The translations under genes and the position numbers were made by a program. The notes beneath the pieces are model-generated. The model saw only the letters and a program-made list of their open reading frames with translations. It made no database searches and had not been told where the DNA came from. Below are positions 8,723 to 17,461 of a stretch of 64,000 nucleotides of DNA, in pieces. Every line of letters starts with the position of its first letter. Positions within the stretch are counted from its first letter, which is position 1. Origin of the DNA: Sphaerisporangium sp039871875 (GTDB lineage: Bacteria > Actinomycetota > Actinomycetes > Streptosporangiales > Streptosporangiaceae); contig NZ_JBDPMD010000047.1 in assembly GCF_039871875.1 (NCBI RefSeq), positions 11,787-75,786 on the forward strand, given 5' to 3'.

Positions 8723-11700
8723 TCAGCCCGCCACCGGGCCCGCGAGCGCGGGGCGGCACCAAGGGGCCGGCTCCACGCCGATGTCGTGCATGGCCTGCCG
8801 GTACAGCCGGTACCTGCGGCGGGCCTCCCCGTACCGCCCCGCGTCCAGCAGGGCCCGGACCAGGCCCAGGTGCACGCCCTCGTCGTAGGGGTCCCGGCCC
8901 AGCAGCCGCAGGGAACGGGAGACGACGCGGTCGACGTCCTCGGCGCGGGCGGCCAGGTCGAGCAGCGCGCGGGTGACGGACTCGTACGCCGCCGCGCACT
9001 CCTCCCTGAGCCCCGCCGTCCAGTCCTCGTAGAGGTCCTCCTCAAGGAACTCGCCGCCGTACAGCGACTCCGCCGCGGTCAGCAGCCGGACGGCGGTGGC
9101 CTCCCCGCGCTGGTAGGCGCGAAGGCCGGCGTCGGCGGCGGTGAGGAAACGCTCCACGTCGATCACCGCGCGTCGCGGGTCGAGCCGCGCCGTCGCGCGC
9201 GTCGTCACCAGCGGCCCGTCCGCGGCGCCGCCCGCCGGGTCGAGGACGCGCCGCAGCGTGTACAGCAGGACCGACAGCCGGTTCGCGGCGACGTCGTCCT
9301 CACCGGGCCACAGCAGGTCCATGAGCTGGTCGCGGGAGACGGCGCGCCCCCGTTTCGCCACGAGGATCTTCAGCAGGTCGCGGGCCTTCTTGGACTTCCA
9401 CTCCGCGGCGGGCACCGGGGTGCCGTCCCGGAGCACCCGCAGCGGGCCGAGCGCGTGGATCTCGATGGCGGGGCCCTCCGCGCGGGCGACGACGGCGAGG
9501 GAGGACGCCGCGCCGCCGGGCCGCGGCAGCGGCCCTCTGGTGCCGTCGGTGAGCCATCGCGTCAGGACCTCCACCCGGGCCGCGCCCGCGGGGTGCGGCG
9601 CCTCGGCGAAGATGGCGGCGGCCTCGCGCAGCAGCGGGAGCCGGGACGAGGGGGACTCGTCGGACAGCACGGTCAGCTCCAGGGCCTCGGCGAGGCCCAG
9701 CCGGTCCCGCCGGGACCGGGCGAGGTCCCCGGCGCGGCGTGCGTCCGCGGCGGCGCCCTCCCGGTCGTCCATGAGCAGCGTCACCCACCCGCGTGTCACC
9801 AGCGCCTGGACGTGGTGCAGCCCATGCCCGAGGTCCACCGCGCGGGTGGCCAGGCTCCGGGCCGCGGGCAGGTCGTCGGCCGCGCGGACCCGGGCCAGCC
9901 CGATCAGCGCGCCGCTGGTGCCCTGCAGGTCGCCGGACCTCTCCGCCGCCTGCAGCGCCTCCTCGTAGACCGCCCTGGCCCGGGTGGTGTCCCCTGACTC
10001 CAGGTGGACCCCGCCAAGGCCCACCAGGGCGTGGGCCGCCATGGAGGAGCCGAGGCGCTGGAACAGGTCGAGCGCCTTCGTGAAGTCGGCGGCGGCCTCC
10101 CGGTGGCGGGCCAGCATGCCGGCCGCGTACCCGCGGTTGGTCAGGGCGAGCGCGTGGTGGTAGGCGTGGCCGCACCGCTCGGCGAGGGCCACGGCGCGGC
10201 CCGCCTCGTCCAGGGCCTTGACGGGAAACCCCTCCTCCAGGAAGTGCGAGCTGCGGTTGACATGGATCCGGAGCAGTTCCAGGAAACCGCCCGCACGCCC
10301 GGCGTAGGCCAGCGCGCTCGCGTAGTGCCAGGCGTTCGCCCTGCGGTCGCCCCGCGCGGCCGAGATCAGCGCCATGGTGGTGTGCGCGGTGGCGAGCGCG
10401 CCGGGGTCGCCGCACCGCTCGGCCGCCGCCATCCCGCACTCGGCGTCGTCGCGCGCCCCCTCGAACTCCCCTTTCGCCCACCGCGCCCCCGCCCGCCAGC
10501 ACAACAGCGCCGCCTCGTCGGCGGTCACCTCGTCGGCGGTCGTCTCGTCGGCGGTCGTCTCGTCGGGGGGCGCCCCTGAGCCGGGGACGCCGCGTCCGTA
10601 CACACGGATCGCCTCGTCGAGGTCGCCGCGCAGGTGCCACAACTGGCCCATGCGCCAGGCGAGCCCCGGATCGAGCACGTCGTCGTCGCCGGCCGCGCGG
10701 CGGAACGACGCCAGGGCGCCGGGCCAGTCGCCGGTGACCAGCAGCGCGTGGCCGACGGCCTGGTGGACCCGCGGGTCCGGTACGCGCGCGACCGCCTCGG
10801 CGGCGGCCGCGACCGACGCCGCCTCGCCGTCGCCGGCCATCCGCGCGCCGTGCTCGGCGAGAAGCCGGGCGAGGGCGTCGTGGTCGCCCGCCGCGAGCAG
10901 GTGCCGGGCGGCGGCACCGTAGGCCCCGTCGCGGTCGTGCCGCGCCGCCACCTGTCGATGCAGGTGCCGTTTCCGCTCGGGGGTGCGCGGCAGGCTCGCC
11001 GTGAGGGCGTCCCGGAGAGGCCGGGCGACCACCCAGGACGTGCCGTCGCCCGCCGCTTCGGCGAGCCCGCGCCGCGCCAGGGCGGGCAGCAGGTCGCCGG
11101 CGTCGTCCCAGCCGATCGCGCGGCACAGCGCAGCGGTGACCGGGCCGCACACCGTCATGTCGGCGAGCAACTCCCGGGTGCGCGCCGGTTCGTGCGCGAG
11201 GACCTCGGCGGCCATGTACTCCAGCACCGGGTCGCGGGACAGAGGCGTCCGCGATCTCCCCGCGCGCGCCTCGGCGGCCATGCGGACCGCGGCGGGCCAC
11301 CCAGCGGTCACCTCCAGCAGCTCACGAGCCGGGTCCCCCGACGCCATCGTGGGGTCGCCGGACATGGTCGCCGGGCTCCCGGTGCGGTAGCCGGACAGGG
11401 CGGCCGGGCTCCTGGTGGGGTCGCCGGACAGGGCGGCCGGGCTTCTGGTGGGGTCGCCGGACAGGGCGGCCGGGCTTCTGGTGGGGTCGCCGGACAGGGT
11501 CGCCGGGCTCCTGGGGGCGTCGCCGGACAGGGTCGCCGGGCCCTTCGCGATGGCGCCGGCCGGGTTCGACGGTCCCCGCGCGGTGACGGGGGACAGGTTC
11601 CCCGGGTCCGCCGTGGGGGCGCCGGACAGCAGGGCCGCCACCTCGTCCACGCGGAACCGCAGTGCCGTGGCGTCCACGCGGCTGAGATGGCCCTGGCCGT

Positions 11701-12136
11701 CGAGCCGGTGCACCGGGAACGGCAGGTCGGTCCTGGAGGCGAGCACCAGCCGCAGGCCCGGCGGCGCGGTGTGCACCAGCCGTTCGACCAGGGCGGCGGC
11801 CGGGCCGCCGGTGCGCAGGTCCTGCAGGTCGTCCAGCACCAGCACCGCGTCCGGGCCGGGGCGGCTGCCGAGCAGGGCGCGCAGCGCGGCCTCCGCGTCG
11901 TCGCCGGGGTCCGGCGGCCCGGGTGACGCGCCGGCGCGGCGCAGCGCGGCCAGGATGCGCCGGGTGAGGTGCCCGGGGTCGTCGTCGCCGGGCCCGAGGC
12001 TCAGCCAGCAGGCGTCCCGCCGGGCCGCCCAGCTCGCCAGGGCGGTGGTCTTGCCCCAGCCCGGGCCCGCGACGACGGTGGTGAGACGCCGGGACACGGC
12101 GGCGTCCAGCAGCCGCGTCACCCGTTCGCGGCCCAT
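8723..12136 (-). CDS. STAND ATPase-TPR regulator with C-terminal SARP/BTAD domain
   Basis: About 1,137 residues. An N-terminal MalT-like ATPase has Walker A AGPGWGKTT (Lys29) and Walker B AVLVLDDLQDL. A repeat-rich insert and a long TPR region follow. The C-terminal 250 residues hold an OmpR-type winged helix (IHALGPLRVL, KKARDLLKILV, RDQLMDLLWP) and a BTAD bundle (SLYGGEFLEEDLYEDW, SLRLLGRDPYDEGVHLGL). Classical SARPs such as AfsR carry this pair at the N-terminus, so the order here is inverted. ATG 12136 (MGRERVTRLL) lies 26 bases after the P450 stop and immediately precedes the conserved ATPase start. It is the last gene of an oxidoreductase-P450-regulator operon and likely controls it. 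Confidence 0.82.
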   Translation of the reverse strand: MGRERVTRLLDAAVSRRLTTVVAGPGWGKTTALASWAARRDACWLSLGPGDDDPGHLTRRILAALRRAGASPGPPDPGDDAEAALRALLGSRPGPDAVLVLDDLQDLRTGGPAAALVERLVHTAPPGLRLVLASRTDLPFPVHRLDGQGHLSRVDATALRFRVDEVAALLSGAPTADPGNLSPVTARGPSNPAGAIAKGPATLSGDAPRSPATLSGDPTRSPAALSGDPTRSPAALSGDPTRSPAALSGYRTGSPATMSGDPTMASGDPARELLEVTAGWPAAVRMAAEARAGRSRTPLSRDPVLEYMAAEVLAHEPARTRELLADMTVCGPVTAALCRAIGWDDAGDLLPALARRGLAEAAGDGTSWVVARPLRDALTASLPRTPERKRHLHRQVAARHDRDGAYGAAARHLLAAGDHDALARLLAEHGARMAGDGEAASVAAAAEAVARVPDPRVHQAVGHALLVTGDWPGALASFRRAAGDDDVLDPGLAWRMGQLWHLRGDLDEAIRVYGRGVPGSGAPPDETTADETTADEVTADEAALLCWRAGARWAKGEFEGARDDAECGMAAAERCGDPGALATAHTTMALISAARGDRRANAWHYASALAYAGRAGGFLELLRIHVNRSSHFLEEGFPVKALDEAGRAVALAERCGHAYHHALALTNRGYAAGMLARHREAAADFTKALDLFQRLGSSMAAHALVGLGGVHLESGDTTRARAVYEEALQAAERSGDLQGTSGALIGLARVRAADDLPAARSLATRAVDLGHGLHHVQALVTRGWVTLLMDDREGAAADARRAGDLARSRRDRLGLAEALELTVLSDESPSSRLPLLREAAAIFAEAPHPAGAARVEVLTRWLTDGTRGPLPRPGGAASSLAVVARAEGPAIEIHALGPLRVLRDGTPVPAAEWKSKKARDLLKILVAKRGRAVSRDQLMDLLWPGEDDVAANRLSVLLYTLRRVLDPAGGAADGPLVTTRATARLDPRRAVIDVERFLTAADAGLRAYQRGEATAVRLLTAAESLYGGEFLEEDLYEDWTAGLREECAAAYESVTRALLDLAARAEDVDRVVSRSLRLLGRDPYDEGVHLGLVRALLDAGRYGEARRRYRLYRQAMHDIGVEPAPWCRPALAGPVAG
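11352..11549 (-). repeat. Six-unit 33-bp in-frame minisatellite inside the BTAD regulator
   Basis: Units begin at 11352, 11385 (diverged), 11418, 11451, 11484 and 11517. Each encodes an 11-residue repeat of the form LSGDPTRSPAA, so a unit change keeps the frame. It lies between the Walker B region and the TPR region and is probably a flexible, length-variable linker. Confidence 0.85.
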
Positions 12137-12162
12137 GACGCCGGGCGCGAGCGGGGGTGGAC

Positions 12163-13392
12163 CTACGCGGAGCGGACGGGCAGGCGGAGGGGCTGGTAGA
12201 AGAGGGTGTCGGTGGTCCATTCGACCTCCTCCAGCGGTACGGCGGGAAGCAGGGTGGGGCGGAGCGCGACGAGCGCGCCGAGGGCTTCCTGGAGCTCCAT
12301 GCGGGCCAGGCTCGCGCCGAGGCAGTAGTGCGGCCCGTGGCCGAAGCCCAGGTGCGGGGTGACGCCGGGGTCGCGGAAGCGGCCGGCGTCGAAGCGGTCC
12401 GGCTCGGGGTAGGCGTGCGGGTCGTGGTTGGCCGCGGAGAGGTTGGGCAGCACGACCGTGCCCGCGGGCACCGTCCCCGACGGCAGGGCGACGTCCCCTC
12501 TGGTCAGGCGCAGCAGGCCGTTGCTGCCGGGTCCGTCGAAGCGCAGCACCTCCTCCACGGCCGCGGGCACCAGGCCGGGATCGGCGGCGAGCCGGGCGTA
12601 CTGCCCGGGATGCAGCAGCAGCCGGTGCGCCGCGCGCGCGATCATCATGGCCACGGTCTCGTGCCCCGTCAGGATGATCGTCCAGACCATGGTGACCAGC
12701 TCGTTCTCGCTGAGCCGGTCGTGCTCGTCGCGGGCCCGCACCAGGGCGTCGATCAGGTCGTCCCCGGGCCGGGCGCGGTGCCGGGCCACCAGGTCCGCCG
12801 TGTACGCGGTGAACTCCTCCAGGGCGGCGACGCGCACGCCCGCGGAGGCGCCGGACGCGGAGGTCAGCGTGTTGGCCCACCCGGAGAACCGGCCGCGGTC
12901 GCTCTCGGGCACGCCGAGGAACGCGCAGATCACCCCGATCGACAGGGGCGCGGCGTAGTCCTCCACCACGTCGAACCGCTCGCCGAGCGTGCCGAGCAAC
13001 TCGCGGGCCAGCCCGGCCGCGACCGGCCGCCAGTGCTCGGCCTGGCGCGGGGTGAAGACGGCGCGCACGATCGCGCGCAGCCTCGTGTGCTCGGGGGCGT
13101 CCATGTTGAACAGTACGTCGGGGATCTCCTCCAGGGAGGCCCCGTCCACCATGCGCACCAGGCCGGGGGCCCGCAGGTCCCGGCTGCAGGCGGGGGCGGA
13201 CAGCATCGCGCGGACGTCGGCGTGCCGCACGAGCATCGGCGCACGCTCCCGGCTCGGCAGGGTCACCTCCTCCAGCGGCGCTTCCGCGTGCCGCCGGGCC
13301 AGGTCCGGGGAGGGCGTCGCGAAAGGCCCCGGGGGCAGGTCGGGCCACGCGCACGCCGGGGCGGGCGGGTGGCCGGGTCCGGTGGTGGTCAT
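12163..13392 (-). CDS. Cytochrome P450
   Basis: A 409-residue bacterial class I P450. The heme-binding loop is FGHGPHYCLGA with thiolate Cys357, the K-helix ExxR is in EEVLR, and the I-helix oxygen-activation motif is LTGHETVAMM (HET replacing the common DT pair). GGAGG precedes overlapping GTG 13395 and ATG 13392; ATG is preferred. The gene sits between an imine-reductase-like gene (53 bases upstream) and the BTAD regulator (26 bases downstream), so the three are likely co-transcribed. No ferredoxin is adjacent; electrons must come from elsewhere, for example the ferredoxin at 18952. The substrate is unknown. Confidence 0.85.
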   Translation of the reverse strand: MTTTGPGHPPAPACAWPDLPPGPFATPSPDLARRHAEAPLEEVTLPSRERAPMLVRHADVRAMLSAPACSRDLRAPGLVRMVDGASLEEIPDVLFNMDAPEHTRLRAIVRAVFTPRQAEHWRPVAAGLARELLGTLGERFDVVEDYAAPLSIGVICAFLGVPESDRGRFSGWANTLTSASGASAGVRVAALEEFTAYTADLVARHRARPGDDLIDALVRARDEHDRLSENELVTMVWTIILTGHETVAMMIARAAHRLLLHPGQYARLAADPGLVPAAVEEVLRFDGPGSNGLLRLTRGDVALPSGTVPAGTVVLPNLSAANHDPHAYPEPDRFDAGRFRDPGVTPHLGFGHGPHYCLGASLARMELQEALGALVALRPTLLPAVPLEEVEWTTDTLFYQPLRLPVRSA

Positions 13393-13444
13393 CACGCCTC
13401 CGATGGGGGTCGCCGGGCCGGGTGGCCGGCAGGTGGGCGGGGGG

Positions 13445-14290
13445 TCATCGCAGGCACTCGTACACGCTGGTCCAGTCCGCCTCCGCGCCGCAGGAGCGCT
13501 CGGCCCGGTCGGCGACCTCCAGGACGGCCCGCCACAGGCCGGTGTCGAGGCCGGCGAGCTCCAGGTCGTCGATCACCAGCCGGAGCGTGTGGCGGTAGTG
13601 CGCGACGGTCATCACGGCGGGCGTGTAGGTGCGCGTCCGCGTGTACCCGTGGTACATGTCGATCATCGGCGTGGCCACCAGGACGTTCGCCTGCGTCAGC
13701 CGCGCCAGCGTGTCCAGCGGGACGCCGTGCCGGTTGGCCAGCGCGCAGCTCGACAGGTACGCGTGCGCCTGAAGGAACAGCTGCATCCCGGTCGCCATCT
13801 CCAGCATCGAGGCGCTGCCCACGCCGCCGGCGTGGTGGACCTCGCCGAACGTCTCCAGCAGGCCGCGCCATCGGGTCAGGTCGCCCGGCGAGCAGCCGAG
13901 CACCAGGACGCCCTCGCCCGCGGAGATCTGGTCGGGCATGGAGACGGTGGCGGCGTCGAGGAACGCGCCGCCCCGGTCGCGCACGTCGTCGTGGATCCGC
14001 CTCGCCTCGCCGGAGGAGGTGCTGGTGAGGTTGACGACGGCCCGGCCCTCGAGCGCGTCCCCGGCCTCCCGCAGGACCCGCCGCGCCACGTCGCCGGTCG
14101 ACAGCGCGCACAGCACGAGGTCGGCGTCGCGGACGGCGTCCTGCGGCCGGCCGGCGAGGCGCACGCCACGGCCACGCAGCCGTTCCGCCCTGCCGGGGGT
14201 GCGGTTCCACACCGTCAGCTCCAGGCCCGCCGAACGGCAGCGTTCGGCGAACCCGGTGCCCAGTTTCCCCACTCCCAGAATCGCGATCAC
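13445..14290 (-). CDS. NAD(P)-dependent reductase, imine reductase / beta-hydroxyacid dehydrogenase superfamily
   Basis: A 281-residue protein with an N-terminal Rossmann motif ILGVGKLGTGF and a helical C-terminal dimerisation domain ending in DWTSVYECLR, as is usual for this superfamily. At the position of the catalytic Lys of beta-hydroxyacid dehydrogenases the sequence is GGVGSASMLEMATG, with no Lys, which favours an imine-reductase-like chemistry. The start is GTG 14290 with AAGGAG about 8 bases upstream. It is the first gene of the operon with the P450 and BTAD regulator. The substrate is unknown; a C=N or C=O reduction in a small pathway is the best guess. Confidence 0.65.
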   Translation of the reverse strand: MIAILGVGKLGTGFAERCRSAGLELTVWNRTPGRAERLRGRGVRLAGRPQDAVRDADLVLCALSTGDVARRVLREAGDALEGRAVVNLTSTSSGEARRIHDDVRDRGGAFLDAATVSMPDQISAGEGVLVLGCSPGDLTRWRGLLETFGEVHHAGGVGSASMLEMATGMQLFLQAHAYLSSCALANRHGVPLDTLARLTQANVLVATPMIDMYHGYTRTRTYTPAVMTVAHYRHTLRLVIDDLELAGLDTGLWRAVLEVADRAERSCGAEADWTSVYECLR

Positions 14291-14411
14291 TCGGCGTCTC
14301 CTTCCGCGAACCCGTCACCGGTCATGGCACCACCCGGCCCGGCCCGCCGCCACGGGGGATATCCCTAGTCGGGCACCCAAAGGTCCGCACCGTCATCCCG
14401 GTGTCACCGTG

Positions 14412-14445
14412 GCGTCACGCCGTTCTCAGCGGCCCTCCTAGCGTC
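14412..14445 (+). promoter_or_regulatory. Putative promoter of the Cys-rich secreted protein gene, shared motif
   Basis: The elements are GGCGTCA (ending 14417), five bases, TTCTCA (14423-14428), eight bases, CCTAGCGTC (14437-14445). All blocks and spacings match those before the protease gene at 285-318. The TAGCGT -10 would give a leader of about 27 bases to GTG 14478. Confidence 0.45.
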
Positions 14446-14477
14446 TGCTGACGCACGCTTCGAGAACGGAGACAGAC

Positions 14478-15140
14478 GTGAGACTTCGAACCGCCGCGAC
14501 CGTGGCTGCGGCGCTGATCTGCCTCGTGCCGGCGGGCGGGCCGGCCCACGCGGGGGCGGACTTCGCCTACCGGATCCATGTCACCTTCGGGGAGTACCTG
14601 CCCTACAGCATCGACGACTGCATGGCGGAGTCGGCCTGCGACTACGCCGAGGTGTACGGCTCGCTGTCCGCGCAGCGGGTCGCGCCCGGCGGCGCCACCT
14701 CCGGCCAGGTGCGCAACATCGGCCGCTTCGTGAACCCCGGCGACACCTGGTGCGGCTCTCCCGGCATCGAGTGGAGCGCCGGCGTGGGAGGCGACTGCCT
14801 CAAGCGGGTGAACGGCAAGGCCCCGTCGTACGCCTTCGCCGACGTGCTGATGTGCCGGTCGTCCACCTACAAGACCTGCGAGTCGGCCCGGAACAAGCAC
14901 ATGAACACCGTCGAGCTCGCCGTCGTGCCGGGGGACGCCGTCTACGTCGGCGTGCACATCCGCGACTACGACGAGCTGTCACCCGACGACGACATCTGCA
15001 AGGTGGCGCTGACCACCCCGGCGCTGACGGACGCCGAGCTGTCGGACCTCGACGAGTCGGGTGAACTGCACGACATGGACTCCGGTGACGGCGGCTGCCT
15101 CATCCGGTACTCGATCAAGAAGACCGGGATCTTCCTCTAG
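14478..15140 (+). CDS. Secreted cysteine-rich protein of unknown function
   Basis: A 220-residue protein starting at GTG 14478 behind CGGAGA. It has a clear Sec signal peptide (MRLRTAATVAAALICLV, cleavage near AHA-GA). The mature part contains eight cysteines (in DDC, SAC, TWC, GDC, LMC, KTC, DIC and GGC), enough for four disulfides. It is acidic near the C-terminus (DAELSDLDESGELHD). I do not recognise the family. Its promoter shares a motif with the secreted protease. A weak hairpin AGGCGG/CCGCCT overlaps the stop (15139-15157). Confidence 0.7.
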   Translation: MRLRTAATVAAALICLVPAGGPAHAGADFAYRIHVTFGEYLPYSIDDCMAESACDYAEVYGSLSAQRVAPGGATSGQVRNIGRFVNPGDTWCGSPGIEWSAGVGGDCLKRVNGKAPSYAFADVLMCRSSTYKTCESARNKHMNTVELAVVPGDAVYVGVHIRDYDELSPDDDICKVALTTPALTDAELSDLDESGELHDMDSGDGGCLIRYSIKKTGIFL

Positions 15141-15197
15141 GCGGGGGACGACCGCCTTCACGCACCGGCGACCCGCCACGACACCCAGGAGACACCC

Positions 15198-15947
15198 ATG
15201 AGACCGACCGATATCGCCCTGTGCCGCACGGCCGCCGCCGGACTGCTCGCCGCGGCCGTCTCACTCGCCCTGCCGGCGGCGGCGCACGCCACCGCCGGCA
15301 CCGACACCGTCGCCGTCCAGTCGGGCTACGAGGGGAAGACGATCGTCTACGACGGCGGCGACCACGCGAACCAGGTGAGCGTGGACGTCGGCGCCACGAG
15401 CATCGTCTTCCACGACCCCGCCGCGGCCGGCCTGACGGCCACCGCGCCCTGCGTGCTCACCAACGCCACCACGGTGACCTGCCCCAAGCAGACCGGCGGG
15501 AGCACCTCGGACAGGGTGATCAACGTGTCCGTCCTCGGCCACGGCGGCGACGACACCCTGACCTCCACCGGCTTCGGCATGGTCACCGGCTCGGTGTACC
15601 GCCCCGTCGCCCTCACGCTCTCCGGCTTCGACGGGGACGACGTCATCACCGCCGCGGGTGGACTGTCCTCCATCCTCGGCGGGGACGGCGACGACACCCT
15701 GACCAGCGGCCCCGGCAAGACGCAGGGCCTGGAGCACTTCGGCGACAAGGTCGACGGCGGCAGGGGCGGCGACGTCATCGACATCGCCACGACCTCCCCC
15801 GACAAGGACGGCGTCTCCTGCGACCCCACCGGCGACCACTCCTCCACCGACACCCTCGTGCGGGACGCCGGCGACATCGAGTACTCCCACGTCGTCTTCC
15901 CCAACCCACCGATCGGCAGCGGCTGCGACGCCGTGACGATCGTGTAG
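15198..15947 (+). CDS. Secreted RTX-like calcium-binding repeat protein
   Basis: A 249-residue protein with a Sec signal peptide (cleavage near AHA, about residue 32). Several degenerate hemolysin-type nonapeptide repeats are visible: GHGGDDTL, GFDGDDVI, GGDGDDTL and GGRGGDVI, about residues 115-205. These GGxGxD turns bind Ca2+ in a beta-roll. No catalytic domain is visible, so it is probably a structural or cell-surface protein. AGGAGA lies 6 bases before ATG 15198. A strong hairpin terminator follows at 15951. Confidence 0.75.
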   Translation: MRPTDIALCRTAAAGLLAAAVSLALPAAAHATAGTDTVAVQSGYEGKTIVYDGGDHANQVSVDVGATSIVFHDPAAAGLTATAPCVLTNATTVTCPKQTGGSTSDRVINVSVLGHGGDDTLTSTGFGMVTGSVYRPVALTLSGFDGDDVITAAGGLSSILGGDGDDTLTSGPGKTQGLEHFGDKVDGGRGGDVIDIATTSPDKDGVSCDPTGDHSSTDTLVRDAGDIEYSHVVFPNPPIGSGCDAVTIV

Positions 15948-15950
15948 GCG

Positions 15951-15996
15951 GGCGGCGCCGGGACCGCGGCCCGCCGCGGGCGCTCCCGGCGCCGCC
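15951..15996 (+). terminator. GC-rich hairpin terminator after the RTX-like gene
   Basis: A 13-bp perfect stem, GGCGGCGCCGGGA (15951-15963) with TCCCGGCGCCGCC (15984-15996), has a smaller CCGCGG inner stem. It starts 4 bases after the stop codon. There is no U-tract, as is common in high-GC actinomycetes. Confidence 0.65.
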
Positions 15997-16094
15997 TTGG
16001 GGGTGTGTTCCGGGGGTCTCCCCATGTCCGCCGCCCGCGCCGATCGCTGTGATGGAGCGGGCCGGCCGCTTCACCCGACAGGAAAGGAACCGCC

Positions 16095-16475
16095 ATGAAA
16101 CGCCGTCTCTCCCTCCTCGCCACAGGCGGGCTGGGCTTGTCGCTCCTGACCGCCGTGGCGCCCGCAGGCGCCGCGCACGCCGACGCCCGGTGCCCCACGG
16201 GGTCGGTGTGCGTGTGGTCGGAGGCCGGCTACGAGGGGACGAAGTACACCTACGAGCCGAGCACGGACCTCCGGAGCGACGAGGTGCTGCCCTTCGACGC
16301 CACATCCGCCAAGAACAGCAGCCCTTTCGTCATCGACTTCGGCAACAGGACCCTCGGCGTCGTCACCACGTTGCCCCCCGGCGGCGTGGAACAGGGCCAG
16401 TGCGGAAGCTGCTGGCGCGTCCTGCACCGCGCCATCGTCTCCGGCAACCACAACGAGGCCCTGCTGCTGCACTAG
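16095..16475 (+). CDS. Secreted peptidase inhibitor, family I36-like
   Basis: A 126-residue protein with a Sec signal peptide (MKRRLSLLATGG to about AHA). The mature domain looks like the beta/gamma-crystallin-like I36 (SMI-type) inhibitors: CPTGSVCVWSEAGYEGTKYTYEP with two early cysteines, a central AKNSSPF, and a C-terminal CGSCW. I36 proteins inhibit secreted metalloproteases; inhibition here is inferred only. AGGAAAGG precedes ATG 16095. A TPR protein gene follows 29 bases after the stop. Confidence 0.7.
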   Translation: MKRRLSLLATGGLGLSLLTAVAPAGAAHADARCPTGSVCVWSEAGYEGTKYTYEPSTDLRSDEVLPFDATSAKNSSPFVIDFGNRTLGVVTTLPPGGVEQGQCGSCWRVLHRAIVSGNHNEALLLH

Positions 16476-16504
16476 CCCCCACCGGCCCGGAGAAAGGCAC
16501 GGAC

Positions 16505-17410
16505 ATGCCCCTCCACCCGTCCACCCCCGCCCGAGGCCCGGTCCTCGCCCTCACCCGTGCCCCCGGCTCAGGCCCGGGGGCCGGGGAGGCGTGGCGGGTG
16601 CGGATCGACGAGACGATCCGCCTCGGGCACGCGCACCGGGTCCGCGGGCACTACGCGGAGGCCGGGCGGCTGCTGCGTGCGGCGCTGCGGGACGCCGAGG
16701 CTCACCTGCGGGCGGCGCCGTCGGCGGAGGCGTCCGCGGCGCTCGTCTCGGCGTGCAACGAGCTGGGCGTCACGTTCAAGTACAGCGGCAGGTTCGACGA
16801 GGCCCGGCGGTTGTACGAACGGGCCTTGGGCATACTGGAACGCACCGTGGGGCCCGGCCACGTCCACGTCGCCACGATCTACCACAACCTCGGCGGGCTG
16901 GCGCACGCCCGCGGCGACTACCGGGACGCCGAGGGGCCCGCCCGCCGCGCGGTCGCCATCCGGGAACGCGCCCTCGGGCCCGCCCACGTCGACGTGGCCG
17001 CCGACCGGGCCGCCCTGGCCCCCATCCTGATGGCTCTCGGCGAGCCGCAGGAGGCCGCCGCCCTCCTCGAGGACGCCTTGCGGATCTTCGAGGAGGCCGG
17101 CGACTCCCACCTCCACGACGTCGCCGTCACCCTCCACAACCTGGCCGCCCTGGCCTTCGGCCGGCACGACCACGAGAAGGCCGCGGTTCTGTTCCACCGC
17201 AGCCTCGCCTTGAAGGAACACCTCCTGGGCCCGGCCCATCCCGGCCTGACCCCCACCCTCGTCAACCTGGCCGTCCTCCACACCCGTACCGGCGCGCCGG
17301 GCAAGGCCCGCGTTCTCTACACCAGGGCCGAGCGGATCCTCGGCGCCACGGTCGAACCCACCCACCCCACCCTCCTCGCCGTCCGGAGAGAGCTCTCCCG
17401 TCTGCCGTGA
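16505..17410 (+). CDS. Tetratricopeptide repeat protein
   Basis: About 301 residues made almost wholly of kinesin-light-chain-like TPR units, for example YSGRFDEARRLYERAL, ARGDYRDAEGPARRAV and FGRHDHEKAAVLFHRSL. These are separated by GPxHxxVA connectors typical of TPR_12 proteins. No signal peptide, catalytic or DNA-binding domain is visible, so a cytoplasmic scaffold role is the most that can be said. ATG 16505 follows GGAGAAAGG. It may be co-transcribed with the inhibitor gene upstream. Confidence 0.7.
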   Translation: MPLHPSTPARGPVLALTRAPGSGPGAGEAWRVRIDETIRLGHAHRVRGHYAEAGRLLRAALRDAEAHLRAAPSAEASAALVSACNELGVTFKYSGRFDEARRLYERALGILERTVGPGHVHVATIYHNLGGLAHARGDYRDAEGPARRAVAIRERALGPAHVDVAADRAALAPILMALGEPQEAAALLEDALRIFEEAGDSHLHDVAVTLHNLAALAFGRHDHEKAAVLFHRSLALKEHLLGPAHPGLTPTLVNLAVLHTRTGAPGKARVLYTRAERILGATVEPTHPTLLAVRRELSRLP

Positions 17411-17461
17411 CAGGGCGCGGACCCGTGGCGGGACTCGCCGCCGGCGCGCCGCGGGCCGGGG

